Shown here one piece after another: positions 25,308 through 33,365 of a DNA stretch of 35,316 nucleotides. Each line of letters starts with the position of its first letter. Within the stretch, counting starts at the first letter, position 1. Under the pieces are notes generated by a model. The model had not been told where the DNA came from and did no database searches. It saw only the letters and a list, made by a program, of their open reading frames with translations. This DNA comes from Halieaceae bacterium (GTDB lineage: Bacteria > Pseudomonadota > Gammaproteobacteria > Pseudomonadales > Halieaceae), in contig JANQLM010000113.1 of NCBI GenBank assembly GCA_028280635.1, positions 1-35,316 of the forward strand. Direction: 5' to 3'. Position numbers and translations under genes: made by a program.

Positions 25308-25325
25308 CATCTGCGGCGGTAGTAC

Positions 25326-27617
25326 CTAGAAGTTGTACTGCAGGGCCACACTGTAGCGGCGTGGCTGGTTGGGCTCGGCCAGGTAGATCGATGAGCCGGG
25401 GCTGGCCAGTCCGAAGCGGCTGTAGGCCTCATCCGACAGGTTTCTGCCCACCAGTCCCAGGCGAACCCTGTTGTCCGGACTGGAGAGCCACACCGCGGCG
25501 TTGTAGACCTCGTACTCTTCCTGGAAGGTCCCCGGGGCGAGCGGGGTTTCCGTGTAGTAGTCGTCGGAATAGGTGGCATCCCCCCGCACCAGAAGCTCCC
25601 AGCCGTTACCCACCAGGGTCCGGTACTCGGCGAACAGCGTACCTTTCCATTCGGGCGCAAAGATCAGCGTCTCGTCCTCCAGGTCCTGGGTACAGGCACC
25701 CGTGGCTTCAGCGGCCTGTCCCGGCGTGCAGGGTGCATCGGGGAAGCTGTCGTAGTAAGCGTCCAGGTAGGCAAGGTTGCCGCCGATGAGGAAGTTGTCG
25801 GTGACCGACCAGCGGCCATCGATCTCCACGCCCTGGCTGATGGCGTCGGCGGCGTTCTGTACCTGGAAAGCCACGGTCCCGGGAACCGACGAGGACACCT
25901 GCAGGTCTTCGATCTGCATATGGAACAGGGCCACGTTCAGCTCCACCCTGCCGTCGGCGAACAGGCCTTTCATGCCCACTTCGATGGAGTTGTTGATCTC
26001 TTCCTCGAACTGGATTTCGAAGTCGGGGTCGGCGGCTACCCGGTCGCTGAAGCCGCCCGCCTTGTAGCCCTGCGACGCGGTACCGTACACCATGACCGTG
26101 TCGCTGATGTCATACTGGACATTGAGGGATGGCGTAAACCGGTCTTCATCCCGCGATTCGTTGGGGCGTTCCACTGCCGCTTCCAGCGGGCCAAACGGGC
26201 CGGGCGGAAAGGGGATGCGCTGGTTGTAGGGTGAGCCGAAGGGCTGGTAATAGCGCTCGAAATCGTACTCTTTGTCCTCGGTGGTGTAGCGGCCACCGAT
26301 CGTCGCCGTCAGGCGGTCGGTAAAGCGGTAGCGATACTGGCCAAAGATGGCCACGGTCTGGGTATTCTGGTCGAAGTACTCGACTTGCTGGATAGCCAGC
26401 GGCGCACCCGGAATATCATTGAAGTCGATATCCGTGGGGCTGTTCCGCTCCAGGTCCGTGTCTTCCAGGTACACGCCGATAATGTAATCGGACTTGCCGG
26501 TGACTTCTGAAGTGAAACGGAACTCCTGGGTCAACGACTCGAATTCCTCATCCCTGTAAGCGTTGTAGGCGCCGCCGGCGATGCCCATATCGATGGCGTA
26601 GAACTTGTCCTGGAATTCGTAGGTCTGGTACGCGGTGATGGACAGGAATTCACCAGCCGCAAAGTCATGGGTGACCCGCAGCACCGTGGCTTCGACCTCC
26701 TGGTCGCGCTGCGGGCAGAATCCCGGCAGGTTGTGTTCCACCGGTGGGTCGTCCGCACAGGTGTAGTCGGTCGTCCAGTCCAGGCCCTGCTCCCAGCCGG
26801 GAGAGTAGAAGCGGAAGGCATCCGCCAGGCCCGGATTGTTCTCCGGCGGCGCCACGATGCGATTGGAGGTATTGCCCCGGGCGTCCAACTCGCCGTATTC
26901 ATACTTGATTTCGGCCACCGTGTTTTCGCCGAGGTCTGCCTCGAGGCGCAGCCTGACACCAATGTCCTCTCGCTCGCCGCCATCCGGGCCATTCAGCCGA
27001 TTCTCGATATAGCCGTCGCTGTCAGCATAGCGCAGCGCCAGTCGACCGCGCACGCTATCGGTCAGCGGGCCGGAAACATAGCCTTCGATATCGCCGAAGT
27101 TACCGGTTGACTCGTAGCTGCCGTAGTTGAGCCTGACGCCGCCCTCGAAGGTGTCAGTGGGCGCACCGGAGCGAATGATCATGGCGCCGGCCAGCGTGTT
27201 CTTGCCGAACAGGGTGCCCTGTGGGCCGCGCAGGATCTCAACGCTGGCGGTATCCATAAAGCTGAGCAGGCTGGCCGCGCCGCGGCCGATGTATACGTCA
27301 TCCACGAACCGCCCCACCGGTTGCTCGATGGAATGGGAAGTGCCGGTGCCAAGGCCGCGGACGTAGAGGTTTGGCAGGATAGTCGAGATGGAGGCTTCGA
27401 AGTTGGGCACGTACAGGGCAACTTCCTCTATGTCGACCACACCCATGTTGGCCATGGTCTCGCCGGTCACGGCTGCCACTGAAACCGGGACGTCCTGCAG
27501 GCTCTCCTGGCGTTGTGTGGCGGATACGATAATCTCCTCCAGTACCTGGGCGGAGGCGGTGCCCGCCGACAGGGCAAGACACACTCCGGTGAAGATTTGG
27601 CTGCGTTTCGCGATCAT
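25326..27617 (-). CDS. TonB-dependent outer-membrane receptor
   Basis: 763 residues. Signal peptide 1-23 (ending TASA), TonB box EEIIVSATQ right after, plug domain (DVPVSVAAVTGETM, YVRGLGTGT, VEILRGPQGTLFGKNTLAGAM), 22-strand barrel, and a proper C-terminal aromatic end (YSVALQYNF). Start ATG 27617 with GGAGAGAG upstream. Third gene of the tfdB-like/osmC unit, so coregulated with the pathway; that makes uptake of a hydrophobic aromatic substrate likely. The substrate cannot be read from sequence, and the RGxPQGTLFGKN plug motif is shared by many marine receptors. Confidence 0.93.
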   Translation of the reverse strand: MIAKRSQIFTGVCLALSAGTASAQVLEEIIVSATQRQESLQDVPVSVAAVTGETMANMGVVDIEEVALYVPNFEASISTILPNLYVRGLGTGTSHSIEQPVGRFVDDVYIGRGAASLLSFMDTASVEILRGPQGTLFGKNTLAGAMIIRSGAPTDTFEGGVRLNYGSYESTGNFGDIEGYVSGPLTDSVRGRLALRYADSDGYIENRLNGPDGGEREDIGVRLRLEADLGENTVAEIKYEYGELDARGNTSNRIVAPPENNPGLADAFRFYSPGWEQGLDWTTDYTCADDPPVEHNLPGFCPQRDQEVEATVLRVTHDFAAGEFLSITAYQTYEFQDKFYAIDMGIAGGAYNAYRDEEFESLTQEFRFTSEVTGKSDYIIGVYLEDTDLERNSPTDIDFNDIPGAPLAIQQVEYFDQNTQTVAIFGQYRYRFTDRLTATIGGRYTTEDKEYDFERYYQPFGSPYNQRIPFPPGPFGPLEAAVERPNESRDEDRFTPSLNVQYDISDTVMVYGTASQGYKAGGFSDRVAADPDFEIQFEEEINNSIEVGMKGLFADGRVELNVALFHMQIEDLQVSSSVPGTVAFQVQNAADAISQGVEIDGRWSVTDNFLIGGNLAYLDAYYDSFPDAPCTPGQAAEATGACTQDLEDETLIFAPEWKGTLFAEYRTLVGNGWELLVRGDATYSDDYYTETPLAPGTFQEEYEVYNAAVWLSSPDNRVRLGLVGRNLSDEAYSRFGLASPGSSIYLAEPNQPRRYSVALQYNF

Positions 27618-27653
27618 TACTCTCTCCTGGATAAACGGCGTTGTTATGTGCTG

Positions 27654-28214
27654 CTAGACCGTTTCTCCATTCAGGTGGATGGTGGTATTGGTAGGGGTGG
27701 CGTTCATGATGGCCTGCATGGCCATGCAGGCGTTTTCTGATTCCTTGGCTAACTGTTTTATGTCGTCGGGCGACTGATTGCCTTCGACGATGATGTGAGT
27801 TTCCACGCCCAGGCAGCGACCGCGGAAGTCACCTTCCGCCTCGGCTTCCGTTACCAGGGTGGTGGCGAAGCGGGTGCGTTGCTCGATGCACAGACTGTCA
27901 ATATCGAGCTTCTTCGAACGAACGAACGCGGTCAGGTGAGTCAGCAGGCAGAAGGCGATGCCGGCGGACAGATACCCCAGCGGTGGCGGCGCCTCGTTGG
28001 TTCCACCCAGCGCACCGCCCTCATCGCAGTGAATCTCGAAGGGGCTCCAGGTAGGCAGGTTGGGCTCCACTACAGCGCGTTTTCGCATACCCTCCAGGGA
28101 CTCAGCGCGCAGGTTGACCTCAAAGCTCATTTGTTCACCGAGCCGTGGTTTAACGAATTCGGTGACTGATATTTTTTCCAGGGTCGGGCTTGTTTCGTGC
28201 TTGCTGACAATCAT
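27654..28214 (-). CDS. OsmC family protein
   Basis: 186 residues. OsmC/Ohr fold with the two redox cysteines Cys89 (AFCLLTHL) and Cys163 (NACMAMQA), spaced as in hydroperoxide reductases; Cys63, Cys109 and Cys134 are additional. An N-terminal extension (1-30) is unlike Ohr. Proteins of this family reduce organic hydroperoxides with thiols. It sits 36 bases after the tfdB-like gene and 36 bases before the receptor gene, so it is cotranscribed with them. Start ATG 28214 has GAGG 12 bases upstream; an internal ATG (residue 29) is an alternative. Confidence 0.83.
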   Translation of the reverse strand: MIVSKHETSPTLEKISVTEFVKPRLGEQMSFEVNLRAESLEGMRKRAVVEPNLPTWSPFEIHCDEGGALGGTNEAPPPLGYLSAGIAFCLLTHLTAFVRSKKLDIDSLCIEQRTRFATTLVTEAEAEGDFRGRCLGVETHIIVEGNQSPDDIKQLAKESENACMAMQAIMNATPTNTTIHLNGETV

Positions 28215-28250
28215 CTTATTTTCTTGCCTCGTACTGTGTTCAGGTTTGGG

Positions 28251-30014
28251 TCAGGGACTCCTGCCGAGGATCTGAAGGATGGCCTCGCGCAGGTCAGTTT
28301 CGGGGGTCCTGGACAGCTTCCTGGCGCGCCAGCCGACGAAGAAATCCGGGCGTACCAGCAGCGCGCCGTTTTCGTCGATTTCCCGCAGTCGCGCGAAGTC
28401 ACCAAACGGGTCTTCGACTTCCTGCTTGGGGCCGATGACGTGGGCGCTGATCGGCAGCTTGAGTTCCTCGGCAAGGCTATCCGCTGCCTCGGCCCAGGCT
28501 TCGCCCCCGGTGCCGGTAACAACGGTGAACCGGCCGTGACCGCAGAGATCGATGGATGAGATCTTGTCGTTGCCGCGCTGCAGCCAGGCGTGGGGGATGG
28601 GAGCGCCGGGGCGGCTGCTGTGCTCGTGATAGAGTTCCGCATCGCGCTTGAAGCCCGGATCACGAGAACCGTCCGGCACTACCGCCGCCGAACTGTAGCG
28701 CAGGTTCATCTCGACGCCGTGGGCGTTGTATACATAGTGTGTGCTGTTGATCGCCTTGAGGATGGCGGCACGCTGCTTTGCGGCTGCCCGGGTGCTGTCG
28801 GCGCGGGCGCGCATGTTGTCGCGCATTTGCTCCGGGTTGTCGGCGCTGAACAGCCCCAGTGCGTCCAGAATCGGGGGGAAGTCTTCCAGGCTCTTGTTGG
28901 CGCGCTTGACGATCTGCTCCGCTACCGGCGTGCGTTCCTCGTGATAGCTATCAAGCAGCGAAGGGTCCGCCTCGCCGCGCAGCACCATGGCCAGCTTCCA
29001 ACACAGATTGAAGGCATCCTGTATCGAGGTATTGGAGCCCAGTCCGTTGGTAGGCGGGTGCCGGTGGGTGGCGTCACCCATACAGAACACGCGGCCGTTG
29101 GTGTTGTTGGTGGCCCAGGCGTTGTTTACCGTCCAGGTGGAGGTCGCCTCGATCTTGACGTCTATGCTGTCGTCGCCGATCAGGTTGTGCACAATCTGGG
29201 TGGCAAACTCCTCGGTGACTTCCGGGGGGCCCTGGTCCATCTCGTAACCCCAAATCGCCAGCCACTTGTGCCAGGGGCGTACCATGCGCACCACGCCAAT
29301 GCCCAGGCCGCCGATATTGGAGCCCGGTTGAATCACCCAGTAGAGCACGCTGGGGCGATGGGCCACGTACCTGGAGAGGTCGGCCTCGAACACCATGTTG
29401 ATCGAACCGGACAGCCCCATGTCCCCTGCCAGCGGCAGGCCGGCGTCGTCGAAGACAAGCGAGTTGGCGCCGTCCGCACCGATCAGGTAGCGGCTCTTCA
29501 CCTTGTACTCTGCGCCGGTCAGGCGATCGCGCAGGGTAGTGGTGACATGGTTCTTGTACTGCTTGTGCGACAGGTATTCAGTATCGAAGCGCACCTTGGA
29601 GCCGCGCAGTGCCGCTGCCTTGATCAGCATGGGCTCTGCCAGGTTCTGCGGCAGGTCGCACATGGACGTGGGGCTGGAGAGGGTGTAGTCAGCCATGCGC
29701 TGGGGGTGAGTTCCCCAACTGTGTATGCGGCCAAACTCATCGCCGGCCAGGCTGTCACAGTAGGTGTTCTCGCCCATCAGTTCCGCGGGCGCTGCCAGGC
29801 TGACGGCCTCTTCCTCGAGGCCAAGATCGCGAAACACTTCCATGGTGCGTTGGTTGGTGATGTGCGCGCGGGGCGTGCGCGCCGTCCAGCCAAACTTGTT
29901 GATCACCATGTTCGAGATACCGTAGGTGGCCAGTAGCGCCGCCGCGCTCGCCCCCGCGGGCCCCGTGCCGATAATCAGTACATCAATATCGAGACCGGGA
30001 TTACGCTCCGCCAT
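28251..30014 (-). CDS. tfdB: FAD-dependent phenol hydroxylase, TfdB-like (2,4-dichlorophenol 6-monooxygenase type)
   Basis: 587 residues from ATG 30014 (GGAG 8 bases upstream); the longer 30062 form would begin inside the promoter. Class A flavoprotein hydroxylase: GTGPAG at 16-21, the DG motif GADG at 179-182, and the second FAD motif GRVFCMGD ending near 314. The sequence is very TfdB-like by memory: INKFGWTARTPRAHITNQR, SPTSMCDLPQN, VLYWVIQPGS, RHPPTNGLGSNTSIQDA, SLEDFPPI. Hydroxylates (halo)phenols to (halo)catechols with NADPH and O2. First gene of its operon, with a matching LysR operator upstream. Which ring substituents are accepted is open. Confidence 0.92.
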   Translation of the reverse strand: MAERNPGLDIDVLIIGTGPAGASAAALLATYGISNMVINKFGWTARTPRAHITNQRTMEVFRDLGLEEEAVSLAAPAELMGENTYCDSLAGDEFGRIHSWGTHPQRMADYTLSSPTSMCDLPQNLAEPMLIKAAALRGSKVRFDTEYLSHKQYKNHVTTTLRDRLTGAEYKVKSRYLIGADGANSLVFDDAGLPLAGDMGLSGSINMVFEADLSRYVAHRPSVLYWVIQPGSNIGGLGIGVVRMVRPWHKWLAIWGYEMDQGPPEVTEEFATQIVHNLIGDDSIDVKIEATSTWTVNNAWATNNTNGRVFCMGDATHRHPPTNGLGSNTSIQDAFNLCWKLAMVLRGEADPSLLDSYHEERTPVAEQIVKRANKSLEDFPPILDALGLFSADNPEQMRDNMRARADSTRAAAKQRAAILKAINSTHYVYNAHGVEMNLRYSSAAVVPDGSRDPGFKRDAELYHEHSSRPGAPIPHAWLQRGNDKISSIDLCGHGRFTVVTGTGGEAWAEAADSLAEELKLPISAHVIGPKQEVEDPFGDFARLREIDENGALLVRPDFFVGWRARKLSRTPETDLREAILQILGRSP

Positions 30015-30061
30015 GCTATGTGCTCCGCAGTTTTTATAGTTAGGGACTGACCTGAAGGGCA

Positions 30062-30127
30062 ACGGTAAGAAACGGGAGCCATGCTTTCCAATACTTTTTG
30101 TCTGCCTTATCTATAGCGAATACGTAT
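30062..30127 (-). promoter_or_regulatory. LysR operator and promoter of the tfdB-like operon
   Basis: ATAG-CGAATAC-GTAT at 30113-30127 is one base off the ATAC-N7-GTAT consensus. The second half-site ATAC (30091-30094) lies exactly 22 bp nearer the gene. On the minus strand TTGGAA (30091-30086), an 18-base spacer and TACCGT (30067-30062) follow. The overall 66-bp layout is that of the catB- and catA-like promoters. The half-site region reads GTATTGGA with ATGGC five bases later, as in the catA-like promoter. The remaining gap to 30344 shows no gene. Confidence 0.75.
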
Positions 30128-30344
30128 AGGTTCGATTCCCGGTGGCGCCGCGCCCGTCGGCTGTAAACAGGGTGCGGGTGATGGGGTGTGGGCTCCCGGC
30201 GTCGCGCTTGGCATCCGCTTATCCCGCGCGGTGCCCGCCAGCCAGTCAGGCTGCCGCTTTCGAACCCCTGCCAATCGAAGTACCCTTGGCCTCGAACACT
30301 CGGGGGCTCGCCTTTTGAGAAACAGGCGGAATCATTCCGGAACG

Positions 30345-32393
30345 GTGCGCGCGCTGCTGATCTATGTCGTGTGTTGCTTTGCGTTCCTACAGCTTTTCGA
30401 AGTGCTCCAGGCGCCGCTGGGGCTTCCCGTGGCCCTGGACGACTGGCTCTTGCTGCTGATGCTGTCCCTGGCGCCGCTGCTGGTGGCAGTCGTGGCCTGG
30501 CGTGCCAGTTCCTCTCGCCAGTTCACTGATGAAGGTGCCGGTCTCCAGGCCGGACGACCGGTCTTTGAGGTGGGGTCTGCGCACATCGATACCGCGTCTC
30601 GCCAGATCAGCTTTGGCGGTGAGCCAGCAGACGTCCAGCCCAAGGTGTTCGACCTGATTGTCTACCTGGTCCGGACCCGCGACCGGGTGGTCAGCAAGGA
30701 CGAACTGTTTGACGCCATCTGGCCCTCGGTGGTGGTGAGCGAAGCCTCCCTGACCCAGTCGATCAAGCGCGCCCGTGACCTGTTCCGGCAGAACGGTTTT
30801 CATGAAGACGTGATTCGCACCGTTGCCCGTAAGGGCTACCAGTTCAATCATGAGGTGAGCGCGGCAGACACTTCGGTGGCCGCCGTGCCGTCAGCCTGGC
30901 GGGGCGTTGTGATGCAGGCAGGGCTGGTCGCGGTGTTGGCACTGGGTCTTGGCCTGTGGGTGTTCAGGCAGCCGGAACCTGTGCTCCCGAAGACCGGCGC
31001 CAGTGACCACTCCCTGGTGGTACTGCCATTCAACAACCTGTCGACAGAGGCCGAGTTTGATTACTTTACTGACGGCCTGACGGACACACTGACCAATTCG
31101 CTCACCCGGGTGCGCGGTCTGCGAGTGATCGCCACCGGCTCTGCCGCCAGGTTCAGGGAACACGGTGCCCAGTACGCGGCCATCGGTGAGCAGCTACGGG
31201 TCGATCACCTGGTAGAGGGTAGCGTGCAGCGCGACGGCAATCAGCTCCGCATCACCGCCCGGCTGATCCGGGTCGACGATGCCGCACAACTCTGGTCGCA
31301 GATCTTCAACCGCCAGTTCGATGACGTGTTTTCCCTGCATGACGACATTGCCCGTGCGACAGTGCAGCAGATGTCAGGCATCCTCGCCGCCAGCCTCAAG
31401 CTGCCAGACAGCGCGCCGGCGCTGGCCGCCGATTCCGATGATTCGGAAGCCTACCGTCTGTTGCTGCGCGGCGGGGCGCTGCGCAAGCGGGGTGCAAACC
31501 AGGATCTCGGCGCAGCCGCCGCGCTGTTTCGCCAGGCATTGGACCTGCGCCCGGATTACGCCGCGGCGATGGTGGCGCTGGCCGACACCATTCGCCTGCG
31601 CGCGACCACTGGTGACCTGCCGCGCGAGAGCGGCTTCGCAGAAGCCCTGGTACTGGCCCGGCGGGCGCTGGATCTCGACCCGGAGTTGGCGGAAGCCTGG
31701 GTGCAAATCGGGGAAATCCAGCACCGGCACTTCTGGGAATTCGACGCGGCGGCGGAGTCCTACCGGCAGGCCATGGCCATCAACCCCGGCGGTGCGTCGG
31801 CGCACTCGGCTTACGGCCGGTTCCTGGCCAAGTCCGGCCGGGAGGAGGAGGCAGTAGCCGAAGCCCGTATAGCGCTGGACCTGGATCCGCTGTCGGCCAA
31901 CGCTGCCAGTTCCCTGGTGGTCAGGTTGGTGAGGGCGGGGCGGTTGCAGGAAGCCAGACGGGTACTGGATGACTTTAAGTTGCGCCACCCGGAGCATGCC
32001 GATGTGCCCTGGCTGGAGGCCAACTGGCATATTCGCAACGGTAGCTACAGCGAGGCCCTGCAGTGGACCGCGCTGGAGACGCTGGACTACCTGCGCCTGT
32101 GCCTCAGCGCCATTGCCCTCAATCACCTGGGCCGCACCGGGCAAGCGGAACTGGCCCTGCAGGAACTGATCGACACCGACGCCCAGGGCGCGGCCTTCCA
32201 GATCGCCGAAGTCTATGCCCAGAGCCGGCGGCCCGACCTGGCCTTTGAGTGGCTGGAGCGGGCCTTCCGGCAGGGCGACCCCGGCCTCAGCGAGCTTTAT
32301 TCCAGTCTCAATCTCGCCAACCTGTACGGCGACCCCCGTTTTGCCGAAATGGGCGCCAGGGTGGGTCTCCCGGCACCCCCCAGGCAGTTCTGA
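30345..32393 (+). CDS. Membrane-bound CadC-like regulator with TolB/FlgO-like and TPR domains
   Basis: About 682 residues from GTG 30345 (the frame is open to 30186; start uncertain, no good Shine-Dalgarno). Two N-terminal membrane spans (about 4-20 and 34-53), a cytoplasmic OmpR/CadC-type winged helix (about 73-168, with QPKVFDLIVYLVRT and TVARKGYQF), a third span (187-208), a TolB-N/FlgO-like domain (222-350, SLVVLPFNNLS, FTDGLTDTLTN), and about six TPR-type helices to the end. The winged helix thus lies between membrane spans. Divergent from the tfdB-like gene (330-base gap). A one-component membrane sensor; target genes are unknown and a link to the island is unproven. Confidence 0.82.
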   Translation: MRALLIYVVCCFAFLQLFEVLQAPLGLPVALDDWLLLLMLSLAPLLVAVVAWRASSSRQFTDEGAGLQAGRPVFEVGSAHIDTASRQISFGGEPADVQPKVFDLIVYLVRTRDRVVSKDELFDAIWPSVVVSEASLTQSIKRARDLFRQNGFHEDVIRTVARKGYQFNHEVSAADTSVAAVPSAWRGVVMQAGLVAVLALGLGLWVFRQPEPVLPKTGASDHSLVVLPFNNLSTEAEFDYFTDGLTDTLTNSLTRVRGLRVIATGSAARFREHGAQYAAIGEQLRVDHLVEGSVQRDGNQLRITARLIRVDDAAQLWSQIFNRQFDDVFSLHDDIARATVQQMSGILAASLKLPDSAPALAADSDDSEAYRLLLRGGALRKRGANQDLGAAAALFRQALDLRPDYAAAMVALADTIRLRATTGDLPRESGFAEALVLARRALDLDPELAEAWVQIGEIQHRHFWEFDAAAESYRQAMAINPGGASAHSAYGRFLAKSGREEEAVAEARIALDLDPLSANAASSLVVRLVRAGRLQEARRVLDDFKLRHPEHADVPWLEANWHIRNGSYSEALQWTALETLDYLRLCLSAIALNHLGRTGQAELALQELIDTDAQGAAFQIAEVYAQSRRPDLAFEWLERAFRQGDPGLSELYSSLNLANLYGDPRFAEMGARVGLPAPPRQF

Positions 32394-32526
32394 CAGGCCC
32401 TGGCGGGCGCCGTCACGGAAAAGTCACGGAATGGTTTGCTGCCCGTCAGGACTTTCTGCCGGCGCCTGCCAACAATCGCTCCCACGCCGAAAGGCAATAA
32501 CTTTCAACAACTTACGGGAGCCTGTA

Positions 32527-33285
32527 ATGAAACGTAGTCTGATGCTGGTATACGGCGTGGTCAGTTACCTGCTGTTTTTCCTCACCTTTGTTTATTCGAT
32601 CGGTTTTGTCGGCAACCTGTGGGTACCGCGCTCGATCGATTCCGAACCCACCCTGCCCCTGGGCACTGCGCTGCTGGTCAACCTGGGCCTGCTGGCCATG
32701 TTCGCGGTGCAACACAGCGGTATGGCGCGTCCCGCATACAAGCGCTGGCTGACCCGCCATATTCCTGCGGCGGCGGAGCGCAGCACCTACGTGCTGTTTT
32801 CCACCATCGCCATGGCTGCGCTGATGTACTTCTGGGCGCCGCTGGGCGGGGTGATATGGGCGGTGGAGAGTGACTTGGCGACGCTGGCCCTCAATGCCCT
32901 GTACCTCGGTAGCTGGGTGCTGCTGCTGTATGCGACTTTCCTTATCGATCACTTCGACCTGTTTGGCCTGCGCCAGGTCTGGAATACCTTCCGGCAGCAG
33001 GAATGTCGCGATCTCAACTTCGTGACGCCCGCCCTGTACCGAATTGTGCGCCACCCGATCTACGTGGGCTGGCTGGGCATCTTCTGGTTCACGCCGATGA
33101 TGACGGTCACCCACGCGCTGCTGGCCCTGGGTGTGACCGGCTACATCCTGGTAGGTATTGAACTGGAAGAGCGCGATCTTGAACGGGCGCACCCGGAATA
33201 CACCCAGTACAAGCGCAAAGTACCGGCCCTGATCCCCAACATCGGCCGCCGGCTGGAGTCGGCGCCCGAGTCCAGCGCCGCCTGA
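32527..33285 (+). CDS. NnrU/MddA-like membrane methyltransferase
   Basis: 252 residues, five to six membrane helices, isoprenylcysteine-methyltransferase-like fold. The SAM-binding part is visible near the C-terminus: YRIVRHPIYVGWLGIFW and EERDLERAHPEYTQYKRKVP. Start ATG 32527 with GGGAG at 32515-32519. The long N-terminal block (VSYLLFFLTFVYSIGFVGNL, AVQHSGMARPAYKRWLTRHIP) matches what I recall for methanethiol S-methyltransferase MddA, which makes dimethyl sulfide from methanethiol. Activity is not proven by sequence; NnrU-type proteins of unknown function are the alternative. It lies 133 bases after the CadC-like gene and has no obvious operon partner. Confidence 0.75.
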   Translation: MKRSLMLVYGVVSYLLFFLTFVYSIGFVGNLWVPRSIDSEPTLPLGTALLVNLGLLAMFAVQHSGMARPAYKRWLTRHIPAAAERSTYVLFSTIAMAALMYFWAPLGGVIWAVESDLATLALNALYLGSWVLLLYATFLIDHFDLFGLRQVWNTFRQQECRDLNFVTPALYRIVRHPIYVGWLGIFWFTPMMTVTHALLALGVTGYILVGIELEERDLERAHPEYTQYKRKVPALIPNIGRRLESAPESSAA

Positions 33286-33311
33286 TCCTCCCCGCCCGGA
33301 GTCCCGCTGTC

Positions 33312-33341
33312 TTGGTGAGGCTCCGGACCTCCGCCTATAAT
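33312..33341 (+). promoter_or_regulatory. Probable sigma-70 promoter of sbtA-sbtB
   Basis: A perfect -10 hexamer TATAAT (33336-33341) with TTGGTG (33312-33317) 18 bases upstream. It lies 24 bases before the sbtA start. Confidence 0.5.
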
Positions 33342-33365
33342 CGGGACCATGGACGGTCCTGCCCA

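Noticed and set aside
28590-29936. 448-residue ORF on the plus strand opposite the tfdB-like gene
   Set aside because: Antisense shadow in GC-rich coding sequence. The minus-strand protein has complete flavoprotein motifs; this one has low-complexity Val/Gly/His/Gln composition and no motif.
30129-30149. tRNA 3'-end-like string (GGTTCGATTCCCGG followed by TGGCGCC) at the edge of the catabolic island, a possible integration footprint
   Set aside because: The T-stem does not pair properly, no CCA follows, and no acceptor, D or anticodon arm is seen upstream. No integrase is in the window.
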